Shown here in pieces: positions 1 to 13,200 of a stretch of 64,000 nt of DNA. The notes beneath the pieces were generated by a model. That model was not told where the DNA came from. It was given only the letters and a program-made list of their open reading frames with translations, and did no database searches. A program made the position numbers and the translations under genes. This DNA comes from Cephalopachus bancanus (taxonomy: Eukaryota > Chordata > Mammalia > Primates > Tarsiidae). The stretch covers positions 382,001-446,000 of the forward strand of contig JAPVLO010000622.1 in NCBI GenBank assembly GCA_027257055.1, in the 5' to 3' direction. Position 1 is the stretch's first letter, and each line of letters begins with the position of its first letter.

Positions 1-1064
1 AATAGATAAATGGGTGCTCAATGGATAGATAGCTAGATGATACGTGATCGATGTATAGCTCGTAGATAGATCAATGAATGGGTAGGTTGATGCATGATGG
101 GTAAAAAATCGATCAGATAGATGATTGACTGATGCATGATCCATCAATACGAGAGATGAGATACAGGGAATCGATGAGGTGGATGATTGATGGGTGGGTA
201 GACGGATGGATAGATTGATTGACAGACGACAGAGACGTGATCAAGGATAGATGATTTACGGATCGATAGATACATGACAGGTGATAGATTGATAGAGACG
301 GATCGATGGCCAAAGAGGTGGACTAAAGGGGTGATACATAAATAAGATAGGGAGGTAGATTGAGAGGTCAATGATGGATACAGAGAGATTAATAGACGGT
401 AGGATCGATCGATGGTGACGAAACATGATAAGTGATACATACATACATGATGGTTAACAGAGCCATCGATGATTGATCGATAAATGTTAGATAGATACAT
501 GATCGTTAGATAGAGGGATGATAAATAAGATTGATGAATGGATTGACGGATTCAGGGATGATTGACAGATGATAGGTAGGCAGAGACAGATGATTGATTG
601 ATTCGAAGAGAGATGATCGGTAGACACAGACAAGTGGATGATTGATTGATTGGAAAAGAGATGATAGGTAGACACAAATAGATGATTGATTGGAAGATGG
701 ATGACAGGTAGACATCGACAAATACATGATTGATTGATGGGTAGAGACATAATAGGTCGACATACACAAATAGATGATTGATTGGAAGAGACATGATAGG
801 CAGACACAGACAAATACATGATTGATTGATTGGAAGAGAGATGATAGGTAGATACAGACAAATAGATGATTGATTGATTGGTAGAGAGATGATAGGTAGA
901 TATAGACCCATTGATTGATTGATAGAGACAAAAAGATGGAAAAGATAGATGATCAATGAAGATAGGAATACACGATACGTGATTTATACCTGGAGAGTTC
1001 ATCGATAAATGATAGACAGGTAGATGACAGGTGACGGGCGAGTGGACGGACAGAGGATAGACAG
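1..1064. repeat. Degenerate GATA/GATT-type tandem repeat
   Basis: AT-rich sequence of GATA, GATT, GATC and ATGA tetranucleotides. From about 550 to 930 it condenses into units of roughly 44-48 bp, each with a gataggtagacacagac core followed by aaatagatgattgattg variants, about seven copies. No exon is visible. The missing CSF2RA signal-peptide exon is not here and must lie upstream. Confidence 0.8.
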
Positions 1065-1131
1065 ATGGAGGGCCAGGCGAGGGAGGGTGGGTGGGTGCGG
1101 GGGATTTCCAGAGCCACGATGACCCTCGCAG

Positions 1132-1274
1132 GGGAGCCCACCGAGGCCCCGGACCCCGGCCTGGACATGAGGTTCGACCCCAGGCAGATGAGGCTGACCT
1201 GGACCTGCAAAGAAAACACGACGGCCACCAAGTGCGTGCTGGTGCACCAGGAGAAGGGGCGCGTCGAGAGGAAG
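1132..1274 (+). CDS. CSF2RA coding exon, N-terminal domain part 1
   Basis: Translates through [18 protein letters not shown] and [10 protein letters not shown], matching the first half of the N-terminal Ig/FnIII-like domain. The donor is aag|gtgggc at 1275 (phase 0). The acceptor is less certain: ctcgcag at 1125-1131 gives the phase-1 entry used by the other two receptor genes here, while ttccag at 1106-1111 would be phase 2. Confidence 0.85.
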
Positions 1275-4200
1275 GTGGGCGACCACGGCCCCGCCGGGAC
1301 CCCCGGGTCACCGACCAGAGGGCGAAGGGGCCGCAGGGTCCCGGCAGGGGGGCCGGGTGGGGGGAATCTGGGTCAGGGGGAAGGGGCCGGAGGAGGGGCG
1401 GGAGGTCTTCAGGGCGTCCTGGCCTCGGGATTCGTGTCAGGGGTCCGAGAGGGACGGGAGAGGCAGGCAGGGGGGTGAGAAATCGTAAGTGGAAAAATAG
1501 GTTGGGTGGACAGACAGACAGAAGATCGATAAGGGAGGGATAGATGGATGGGTGGGTGGGTGGACGGATGGGTGGGTGGATGATGGACAGACGAATGGTG
1601 GATGGACAGGTGGGTGGATGATGGACAGGTGGGCGGTTGATGGACGGACGAAGGGTTGATGGACAGGTGAGTGGACGATGGATGGATGGAAGGTTACAAG
1701 GATGGTTTGATGGTGGGATGGAGGAGTGGGTGGGGGTGGGAGGTTGGATGGATGGAGGGATGGGCGAGTGAATGAATGAGTGAGTGAGTGAATGAATGAA
1801 TGAGTGGGTGCCTAGATGGAAAGAAGGAAGGAGGGACGGATGGGCGGATGGCTGCAAGGATGGTTTGATGGCGGGACAGATGAGTGGGTGGGGGGTGGGA
1901 GGTTGGATGGATGGAGGGATGGGTGAATGAATGAGTGAATGAATGAATGAGTGAGTGAATGAATGAATGAATGAGCAGGTGCCTAGATGGAAAGAAGGAA
2001 GGAGGGACGGATGGGCGGAGGGCTACAAGGATGGCTTGATGGCGGGGTGGATGAGTGGGTGGGGGGTGAGAGGTTGGATGGATGGAGGGATGGGTGAATG
2101 AATGAATGAGTGAATGAATGAGTGAGTGAATGAATGAGTGAATGAGTGAATGAGTGGATGCCTAGATGGAAAGAAGGAAGGAGGGACGGATGGGCGGATG
2201 GCTACAAGGATGGTTTGATTGCAGGATGGAGGAGTGGGTGGGGGGTGAGAGGTTGGATGGATGGAGGAATGGGCGAGTGAATCAATGAGTGAATGAATGA
2301 ATGAGTGAGTGAATGAATGAATGAATGAGCGGGTGCCTAGATGGAAAGAAGGAAGGAGGGACGGATGGGCGGAGGGCTACAAGGATGGCTTGATGGCGGG
2401 ATGGACGAGTGGGTGGGGGTGGGAGGTTGGATGGATGGAGGGATGGTGAGTGAATGAATGAGTGAATGAATGAGTGAATGAATGAGTGAGTGAACGAATG
2501 AATGAGCGGGTGCCTAGATGGAAAGAAGGAAGGAGGGACGGATGGGCGGATGGCTGTAAGGATGGTTTGATGGCGGGATGGATGAGTGGGTGGGGGGTGG
2601 GAGGTTGGATGGATGGAGGGATGGGCGAGTGAATGAATGAGTGAGTGAATGAATGAGTGAATGAATGAGTGAGTGAGTGAATGAGTGAATGAATGGATGC
2701 CTGGATGGAAAGAAGGAAGGAGGGACGGATGGGCGGGTGGTTACAAGGATGGTTTGATGGCAGGATGGAGGAGTGGGTGGGGGGTGGGAGGTTGGATGGA
2801 TGGAGGGATGGTGAGTGAATGAATGAGTGAATGAATGAGTGAATGAATGAGTGAGTGAATGAATGAATGAATGAGCGGGTGCCTAGATGGAAAGAAGGAA
2901 GGAGGGATGGATTGGCGGATGGCTACAAGGACGGCTTGATGGCAGGACGGATGAGTGGGTGGGGGTGGGAGGTTGGATGGATGGAGGGATGGGCGAGTGA
3001 ATGAATGAGTGAATGAATGAGTGAATGAATGAGTGAGTGAGTGAGTGAGTGAATGAATGGATGCCTGGATGGAAAGAAGGAAGGATGGATGGATGGACGG
3101 GTGGTTACAAGGATGGTTTGATGGCAGGATGGAGGAGTGGGGGGCGGGTGGGAGGTGGGATCGATGGACGGACGGACAGACGATCGACCCCAGCGACCCC
3201 CGCCCCCGGCCCGCCCGCCCGCCCCGCCCCCTCCCCGCCGCCCCCCCCGCCGCCCGCCCCGTGCAGCCCCAGGGCCGCCAGTGCGCGTGCGCGTTCCGGG
3301 AATTCACCCTCCACCGCGGCGTCACGTTCGAGGTGCGAGTCCAGACCCCGCGGCGCACGTTCCGGGACACCCTGGCCTTCGTGAACCCAGGTGGGACCCC
3401 CGTTCGCTTCCTCCCCCGCCCCCCGGAGACGACCCCCCTCCCCAGGTGGGAACGGCCCCGCGTGTCGCCCCAGTCCAGGCGCGGAGGGCACGGCCGCCTG
3501 GAATTTCTCCTGCGTCATCTACGACGCGGATTTCATGAACTGCAGCTGGGCCCGGGGTCCCGCCGCCCCCGCGGACGTCCAGTATTTCCTCTACCTGCGG
3601 GACCCCAAGTAAGTGGGGAGGGGGGCGTCGGGACCCGGGGGGGGCTGCACCCCGCGAAACCGCGTGGGAGCATGGTTTTTGGGAATTTTTTTTTTTTGAG
3701 TTGGGATCTTGCTGTGTGGGCCCGTCTTTTATTTTATGTTGAGTGAGGGAATCTCTCTGGGTGGGACTTTTAAATTTTATTTTGAGTTGGGGTCTCCCTG
3801 GGTGGGAATTTATTTTATTTTGAGTTGGGGGTCTCACTGTGTGGGCCCGTATTTTATTTTGAGTGGGGGGTTTCCCTTGGTGAGACTTTTATTTCATTTT
3901 GAGTTGGGGTCTCCCTGAGTGGGCGTTTATTTTATTTTGAGTTGGGGTCTCTCTGGGTGGGACTCTGTTTCATTTTATTTTGAGTTGGGGTCTCCCTGGG
4001 TGGGACTTTGTTTTATTTTGAGTTGGGGTCTCTCTGGGTGGGACTTTATTTCATTTTATTTTGAGTTGGGGTCTCCCTGGGTGGGAATTTATTTTATTTT
4101 GAGTTGGGGGTCTCACCGTGTGGGCCCGTATTTTATTTTGAGTGGGGGGGTCTCCCTGGGTGAGACTTTTATTTCATTTTGAGTGGGGGTCTCCCTGGGT

Positions 4201-7200
4201 GGGACTTTGTTTCATTTTGAGTTGGGGTCTCCCTGGGTGGGACTTTGTTTCATTTTATTTTGAGTTGGGGTCTTGCTGTGTGGGCCAGGCTGTGGTTTGT
4301 GCTCAGGAGGGTTTGGATTTTTGCAGACACGATCTCACGATGTCTCTTTTCTCTGTCTCTCTCTGTCTCTGTCTCTCTCTGTCTCTCTCTGTCTCTGTCT
4401 CTCTGCCTGTCTCCATCTCCCTGTCTCTCTGTGTCTCTCCCTCTCTGCGTCTTCGGTCTCTCTGTGTCTGTCTCCGTCTCTCTGCCTCTTTCTGTCTCTT
4501 TCTGTGTCTCTCCGTCTCTGTCTCTCTGTCTCTGTCTCTGCTCGACATCTCTGTCTCTGTCTCTCTGTCTCTCTGTCTCTTTCTGTCTCTCTCCATCTCT
4601 GTCTCTGTCTCTCTGTCTCTCCGTCTCTCTCCATCTCTGTCTGTCTCTTTGTCTCTCTCTGTCTCTTCCATCTCTGCCTCTCCGTCTCTGTCTCTGTCTC
4701 TCTCCATCTCTCTCCATCTCTCTCTCCGTCTCTGTCTCTCTCTGTATCTCTCCATCTCTGTCTCTGTCCATCTCTCTCCATGTCTGTCTCTCTCTGTCTC
4801 TGTCTGTTTATCTCTCTCTGTGTCTCTCCATCTCTGTCTCTGTCTCTCCATCTGTCTCTCTCTCTGCGTCTGTCTGCATCTCTCTGTCTCTGTCTCTCCA
4901 TCTCTATCTCTGTCTCTCTGTCTCTGTCTCTTTGTCTCTCTCTGTCTCTCCTCTCTCTCCATCACTCTGTGTCTCTCCGTGTCCGTCTCTGTCTCTCTCC
5001 ATCTCTGTCTCTCTGTTCCTCTCTCCGTCTCTGTCCGTCTCTCTCTCTCGTGTCTCTCCATGTCCGTCTCTGTCTCTGTCCCCCGCAGGGGCGCCGGCGA
5101 GCGCGAGTGCCCGCGGTACCGGGCCGACGGGGCGGGCCTGCACCTGGGCTGCCACCTGGCCGGCCTGGCGGGCCTGCGGTACCGGACCTACTTCCTGCTG
5201 GCCGGGGCCAGCCGCGCCCGCGCCGTCCGCTTCCTCGACGCGCTGCTGACCGCCCGCGACCTGGGTGGGCCCGGGGGGCGGTCGGAGGGCTCGGGGGTCC
5301 CGGGGGCGGGCGGCGGTCCGGGCGGGGTTCGAGGCGGCGGTTTCGAGGCGGCGGTTTCGAGGCCACCCGCGGGGCTCGGCTCGGCCGGGGGGGCGTTGCG
5401 GTCGTTCATGGCGTTGATGCTTTCGTTGAACTTTTCGGGCCGGAATCCGGGGGGTTCAAGGGGGCTTTTCTGTCTCTTTGGTTCCTTTGACTTTATTTTA
5501 CGTGTTTTCGTCTTTTCCGTGCATCGTATTTTATCTTCCGTCTGTTGGTTTTTACCTTTTTTGCGCATTTTTTCGGATTTTATCTTCCGTGGGCTTTTAT
5601 TTTCGTCTTTTTTATTTATTCTGTTTTATGTGTCTATTTATTTTTGTCTTTCTCAGGGATTTCATTTCGTGGAATGGATTTATTTTATGTTATAGATGTG
5701 CTCTATTTTATTTGACTTATTTTATTTCATTTTTAATTTTATTTCATGACTTTTTTATTCTAGTTTATTTTTCTTTCCTTTTATTCCATTTTTTAATTTT
5801 ATTTAATGACTTTTTAATATATTTTACTTTTATTTTATTTCATTTTAAAATTTTATTTAATGACTTTTTTTATTTTATTTTACTTTTATTTCATTTTTAA
5901 TTTTATTTAATGACTTTTTTATTCTATTTTCTTTTACTTTTATTTTATTTTATTTTTAATTAAATGTAATTACTTTTTATTCTATTTTATTTCATTTTTA
6001 ATTTTATTTAATGACTTTTTATTCTATTTAATTTTACTTTTATTTTATTTTTAATTATATTTAATGACTTTTTATTCTATTTTACTTTACTTTATTTTAT
6101 TTCATTTTTAATTTTATTTAATGACTTTTTTATTCTATTTTCTTTTACTTTTACTTTATTTTATTTTTAATTATATTTAATGACTTTTTATTCTATTTTA
6201 TTTTACTTTATTTCATTTCATTTTTAATTTTATTTAATTATTTTGTTACTCTATTTTATTTTATTTTATTTTTAATTATATTCAATGACTTTTTATTCTA
6301 TTTTATTTTACTTTATTTCATTTCATTTTTAATTTTATTTAATTACTTTTTTATTCTATTTTATTTTACTTTTATTTTATTCCATTTTTTAATTTTATTT
6401 AATTACTTTTTATTTTTGTTTTACTTTTATTTCGTTTTTAATTTTATTTGATGACTTTTTTATTTTATTTTATTTTACTTTTATTTTATTTCAGTTTTAT
6501 TTTTACTTTCTTTTTTATTCTATTTTATTTTACTTTTATTGCATTTTTAATTTTAATTACTTTTTTACTTTATTTTATTTTACTTTTATTTCGTTTTTAA
6601 TTTTATTTAATGACTTTTTAATTTTATTTTATTTTACTTTTATTTTATTTCAGTTTTATTTTTACTTTCTTTTTTATTCTATTTTATTTTACTTTTATTG
6701 CATTTTTAATTTTCGTTAATGACTTTTTTGCTTTATTTTATTTTACTTTTATTTCATTCCATCTTTAACTTTATTTAAGTACTTGTTTATTCCCATCTTC
6801 CTTGACTTCGCGTCTGGCTCCGTTGGCCCGTCGGGATGGGGTCTGGCGCCTTGGCCCGTCGGGCCGGGGTCTGGCCGCCTTGGCCCGTCGGGGTGGGGTC
6901 TGGCTCATTGCCCCGTCGGGCGCCCTCTCGCGGCAGAGCGGCTGAGCCCCCCGGCCAACGCCAGCCTGTCCTGCAACGCCTCCCACTGCCGCCTGCGCTG
7001 GGCCCCGCCCCGGACCTGGCTCCGCCGGACCCCCCAGGACTTCCGGTACCAGCTGGACGTCTGCCGGCAGGTTCGAGCCCCGCCGGGCCCGCGCGGCCAG
7101 ACCCCGGCGCCGGGAAACGCCCCTCGGGCAGAACGCGAGGCGGGTCCCCGGGGAGCAGGCCCGGGGGTCGTCCGGGCCCGGGGTGGACCCTCGGGGGACC

Positions 7201-10200
7201 CCAACCCACGCCCGCCCGCCCCCCCCAAGCCAGTGTAGACGAAACCTCCCCCCTCCGGGTCCGCGGCTTTTTCCTTCTTCCTTCTAGTTTTTGGGTCGGG
7301 GGTCTCGGGAGGCTGCCCAGGGGGGCTTCGAACCCCCGGCCTCGCACGATCCGCCCACCTCGGCCTCCCTAAGGGCCGGGGTGACGGGTCCGCACCCCCA
7401 CGCCCGGCTAATTTTTTTTAAAAAAATTTTTGGGTAGAGATGGGATCTGGCTACGTGGGCCCGGCGGGTCTCGAACTCGCGGCCTCCGGCGATCCTCCCT
7501 CCTCAGCCTCGCCCGGCCTCTTCCCTGCTTAAGTTGACCCAGACCCGGGGACCCCACCCCACCCCCGTCGACCCCCCCAGGCCGCGGGGGGGGTGGGATC
7601 GGAGACCGTGCCGATCGGAGACCCCCGGCAAAAATTTGGTTTTTTTCTTCCAGGATCTTCCGCCCGGCAGCCAGACTCCCCCGGTGAGTCGAGGGGACGA
7701 TGGGAAGGGGGTGGGGGGCGGCTGCGGCCCGGGTCGGGGTCCCCCCGGGACCCCCCCACTGGGTGGGCGGCCTTCTTGGCCTCGCTCTGGGCTCTTTTTT
7801 TTTAATTTTTGATTTGGGATCTTGCTGCGTGGGCCCGGCTGGCTCCTTTTCATATTATTATTATTATCATTATTATTATTTGTAGAGACGGGGTCTGGCT
7901 ATGTGGGCCCGGCGGGTCTCGAACTCATGGCCTCCAGCGATCCCCCTGCCTCGGCCTCCCCAGGCGCTGGTGTGACCGCCGCCATCACCCTTAGCTCTTT
8001 CTCGTGTCATTATTATTATTATTATTATTACTTTCTATTATTTTTACTTGCAGAGTCGGGGTCTGGCTATGTGGCCCGGGCGGGTCTAGAACCCCCGGCC
8101 TCGAGCGAGCCTCCCGCCTCGGCCTCCCCAGGAGCCGGAATGACCCTGCCCGGCTTCATTCTATTATTTATTATTATTATTGTTGTTGTTGTTATTATTA
8201 TTATTTTTTTTTTACTTGCAGAGACGGGGTCTGGCTATGTGGGCCCGGCGGGTCTCGAACCCCCGGCCTCGAGTGAGCCTCCCGCCTCGGCCTCCCCAGG
8301 CGCGGGAATGAGCCTGCCCAGCCTCATTCTATTATTTATTATTATTGTTGTTGTTGTTGTTATTATTATGATTATTATTTGGAGAGACGGGGCCTGGCTA
8401 TGTGGCCCGGGCGGGTCTCGAACTCCCAGCCTCTAGCGAGCCTCCCGCCTCGGCCTCCCCAGGAGCCGGAATGACCCTGCCCAGCCTCATTCTATCATTT
8501 ATTATTATTATTATTGTTGTTGTTGTTGTTATTATTATTATTATTATTATTTGGAGAGACGGGGTCTGGCTCTGTGGCCCGGGCGGGTCTCGAACCCCCG
8601 GCCTCGAGCAAGCCTCCCACCTCGGCCTCCCCAGGTGCGGGAATGACCCTGCCCGGCTTCATTCTATCATTTATTATTATTGTTGTTGTTGTTATTATTA
8701 TTATTATTATTATTATTAGCGAAGACGGGGTCTGGCTCTGTGGCCCGGGCGGGTCTCGAACCCTCGGCCTCGAGCGAGCCTCCCACCTCGGCCTCCCCAG
8801 GAGCGGGAATGACCCTGCCCAGCCTCATTCTATCATTTATTATTATTGTTGTTGTTGTTATTAGTAGTAGTAGTAGTATTATTATTATTATTTGGAGCGA
8901 TGGGGTCTGGCTCTGTGGCCCGGGCGGGTCTCGAACCCCCGGCCTCGAGCGAGCCTCCCGCCTCGGCCTCCCCAGGAGCCGGAAGGACCCTGCCCAGCCT
9001 CTTTCTATTATTTATTATTATTATTGTTGCTGTTGTTGTTGTTAGTATTGTTATTATTATTATTATTATTTACAGTGACGGGGTCTGGCTCTGTGGCCCG
9101 GGCGGGTCTCGAACCCCCGGCCTCGAGCGAGCCTCCCGCCTCGGCCTCCCCAGGCGCAGGAATGACCCTGCCCAGCCTCAGTCTATTATTTATTATTATT
9201 ATTGTTGTTGTTGTTGCTGTTATTTTTATTATGATTATTATTTACAGCGACGGGGTCTGGCTCTGTGGCCCGGGCGGGTCTCGAACCCCCGGCCTCGATC
9301 CCTCCTCCCGCCTCGGCCGGCCTCTGCTTGTAGGAGTCAATGGTTGGTTTTCGGAGGCCGCGGCGTGAGGACCAGGATCACGCCACCCCCCCCGGCGGGC
9401 CCAGGCAGCAAGACCCCAACTCCCACCCTGAAAAGCCAGAATAACCCCCTCCCGGTGGGTTCGTGGAGGAAACAATCGATCGTATCGGGTTTCGATCGTC
9501 AAAGGGGTCGATCGCCCCCAAACCCCGACCCCCCCGCCCCAAAGCCCCGCACGCGGGGTGGTGATGATGTTGATTATTATTATTATTTTTCCTTTTTCTC
9601 GCGAGATCGAGGTCTCGGGCGACCGGGAAAACTCCTACACCTTCCCCAGCGCGGAGCCCCGGGCCCGGCACGCGCTGCGGCTGCGCGCCGCGGACGCCCG
9701 GAACCCGCAGTGGGGGGCTTGGAGCCCACCCCTGGAGTTCGGTGAGCGCCCCCCGCCCGCCCCCGCCGCCCCCGGTGGGCGGGGAAAGCCCGTTGCGGAA
9801 GCCTGTGGAGGCCGGGGTGGGAGGATCGGACGGGCGGAGGCCGGGAGGGGGAGGCCGGGCGGGCCGCGGAGCAGCGGCCAATCGCGCGAGAACCCGGGGC
9901 GGCGGCGAGGGACCCAGCCGCTGTCAATCATGCAGCCGGCAGCTGTCAATCATGCAAGGACCCGGGCCTGCGGCGAGGGACCCGGCAGCTGTCAATCATG
10001 CAAGGACCCGGGGCTGCGGCGAGGGACCCAGCAGCTGTCAATCATGCAGGAACCCAGGATTGCACCCATGTAACCAGCAGCTGTCAATCATGCAGCCAGA
10101 CGCTGTCAATCATCCAAGAACCCTGGGTGGCAGCGAGGGAACCAGCACCTGTCAATCACGCAGCCAGCCGCTGTCAATCATGCAGGAACCCGGGGCTGCA

Positions 10201-13200
10201 GCGAGGGAACTAGCAGCTGCCAATCATGTAAGAACCCGGGATTGCAACCATGTAACCAGCAGCTGTCAATCATGCAGCCGGCAGCTGTCAATCATCCAAG
10301 AACCCTGGGTGGCAGCGAGGGACCCAGCAGCTGCCAATCATGCAGCCAGAAGCTGTCAATCATGCCAGAACCCAGGATTGCACCCATGTAACCAGCAGCT
10401 GTCAATCATGCAGGAACCCGGGGCTGCAGTGATGTAACCAGCAGCTGTCAATCATGCAGCCAGAAGCTGTCAATCATCCCAGAACCCAGGATTGCACCAA
10501 TGTAACTAGCAGCTGTCAATCATTTAAGAACCCGGGGCTGCAGCCATGTAACCAGCAGCTGTCAATCATGCAGCCGGCAGCTGTCAATCATCCAAGAACC
10601 CTGGGTGGCAGCGAGGGAACTAGCAGCTGCCAATCATGCAGCCAGAAGCTGTCAATCATGCCAGAACCCAGGATTGCACCCATGTAACCAGCAGCTGTCA
10701 ATCATGCAGCCAGACCCTGTCAATCATGCAAGGACCCGGGGCTGCCGCGAGGGAACCAGCAGCTGCCAATCATGGAGGAACCCGGGGCTGCAGCGAGGCA
10801 ACCAGCAGCTGTCAATCATCCAAGAGCCCAGGGTGGCTGCCACGTAAGCAGCAGCTGTCAATCATGCAGGAACCCGGGGTGGCAGCGAGGGAACCAGCAG
10901 CTGCCAATCATGCAGCCAGACGCTGTCAATCATCCCAAGAACCCAGGTTGCAGCGAGGGAACCAGCACCTGTCAATCATGCAGCCGGCAGCTGTCAATCA
11001 TGCAGGAATCCGGGGCTGCAGCGAGGGAACCAGCAGCTGTCAATCATGCAGCCAGACACTGTCAATCATGAAAGGACCCGGGCTGCAGCGAGGGAACCAG
11101 CAGCTGTCAATCATGTAAGCAGACCCTGTAATTGCAAACCAGGGGTAAGCAGCCAGCTGTCAATCATGCAGCCAGCAGCTGTCAATCATGCAAGAACCCC
11201 GGGATTGCAGCCATGTAAGCAGCGGCTGTCAATCATCCAAGAACCCTGGGTGGCAGCGAGGGAACCAGCAGCTGTCAATCATGCAGCCAGAAGCTGTCAA
11301 TCATCCCAGAACCCAGGATGCACCAATGTCAACTGGCAGCTGTCAATCATGTAAGAACCCGGGGCAGCGAGCCCAAGTGTCAATCCAGCCAGCTGTCAAT
11401 CATGCAAGGACCCGGGGCTGCAGCGAGGGAACCAGCACCTGTCAATCATGCAGCCAGACGCTGTCAATCATGCAAGGACCCTGGGTGGCAGCGAGAGAAC
11501 CAGCACCTGTCAATCATGCAGCCGGCAGCTGTCAATCATGCAAGGACCCAGGGCTGCAGCGAGGGAACCAGCAGCTGTCAATCATGCAGAGAGCTGTCAA
11601 TCATCAGGGGCGGGCAGCGAGAGAACCAGCACCTGTCAATCATGCAGCCAGACGCTGTCAATCATGCAGGAACCCGGGGCTGCAGCGAGGGAACCAGCAG
11701 CTGTCAATCATGCAGCCAGACGCTGTCAATCATGCAAGGACCCTGGGTGGCAGCGAGAGAACCAGCACCTGTCAATCATGCAGCCAGACGCTGTCAATCA
11801 TGCAAGGACCCGGGGCTGCAGCGAGGGAACCAGCAGCTGCCACATGCAGCCACGTGTCAATCATGAGGAACCCGGGTGCAGCAGAACCAGCAGCTGTCAA
11901 TCATGCAGCCGGCAGCTGTCAATCATGCAAGGAACCCGGGGCTGCAGCGAGGGAACCAGCAGCTGTCAATCATGCAGCCAGCAGCTGTCAATCATGCAAG
12001 GACCCGGGCTGCAGCGAGGGAACCAGCAGCTGCCAATCATGCTAAGAACCGCAGCTGTCAATCATGCAAGACCGGGGCTGAGTGAGGACCAGCAGCTGTC
12101 AATCATGCAGCCAGAGCTGTCAATCATGCAAGAACCCTGGGTGGCAGCGAGGGAACCAGCAGCTGCCAATCATGCAGCCAGCAGCTGTCAATCATGCAAG
12201 ACCCAGGATGCACCCATGTGAACCAGCAGCTGTCAATCATGCAGCCAGACGCCTGGTCAATCATGCAAGGACCCGGGGCTGCAGCGAGGGAACCAGCAGC
12301 TGCAATCATGCAAGAGGAACCCGGGGCTGCAGCGAGGCAACCAGCAGCTGTCAATCATCCAAGAGCCCCAGGGTGGCCGCCACGTAAGCAGCAGCTGTCA
12401 ATCATGCGGCCCGCAGCTGTCAATCATGCAAGAACCGGGGCTGCAGCGAGGGACCCAGCAGCTGTCAATCATGCAGCCGGCAGCTGTCAATCATGCCAGA
12501 ACCCAGGATTGCACCCATGTAACCAGCAGTTGTCAATCATGCAGCCAGACCCTGTCAATCATGCAAGGACCCGGGGCTGCAGCGAGGCAACCAGCAGCTG
12601 CCAATCATCCAAGAGCCCAGGGCGGCCGCCACGTAAGCAGCGGCTGTCAGTCATGCGGCCCGCAGCTGTCAATCACCCCAGAACCGGGCCCGGCAGGAAG
12701 GAGCCCCGAGCCTCTCAAAGCCGCTTTCCTGGACACGGAAACTGCTCTAAAAACAGAAAAACAACAATAAAGCCTTGGGCCGGGCGTGGCGGCTCCTGCC
12801 GGTGGGGTCTCCGAGCTTTGGGAGGCCGAGGCGGGAGGATCCATGGAGGCCGCGAGTTCGAGACCCGCCTGGGCCACGTAGCCGAAAAATAAAAAGTAAA
12901 GTGAAATAACATAGGATCAGGTAAAATGAAATCTGAAAGATAAAATAAAATAAAATAATGAACCAAAATAAAGCAAAATATAAAAAAAACATAACAATAT
13001 AAAATATAAAATAAATAAAATATAGAAAAAAAATAAAATACATAGAAAATAAAGTAAATAAAATAAAATAATGAACTAAAATAAAGCAAAATATAAAATA
13101 AAACACAACAAAATAAAATATAAAATAAACAAAATACAAAAAAGAAAATAAAATACCTAGAAAATAAAGTAAATAAAATAAAATAAAATAATGAACTAAA

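Noticed and set aside
5478..5900. Phe-rich membrane-like open frames in T-rich DNA
   Set aside because: T-rich intron sequence always yields Phe/Leu/Ile frames; no start or splice context.
9742..12892. Repeating CQSC/QLSIMQ/NHAR open frames as a possible repeat protein
   Set aside because: Direct translation of the satellite; three frames are equally open, the frame drifts between units and no splice or start context fits.
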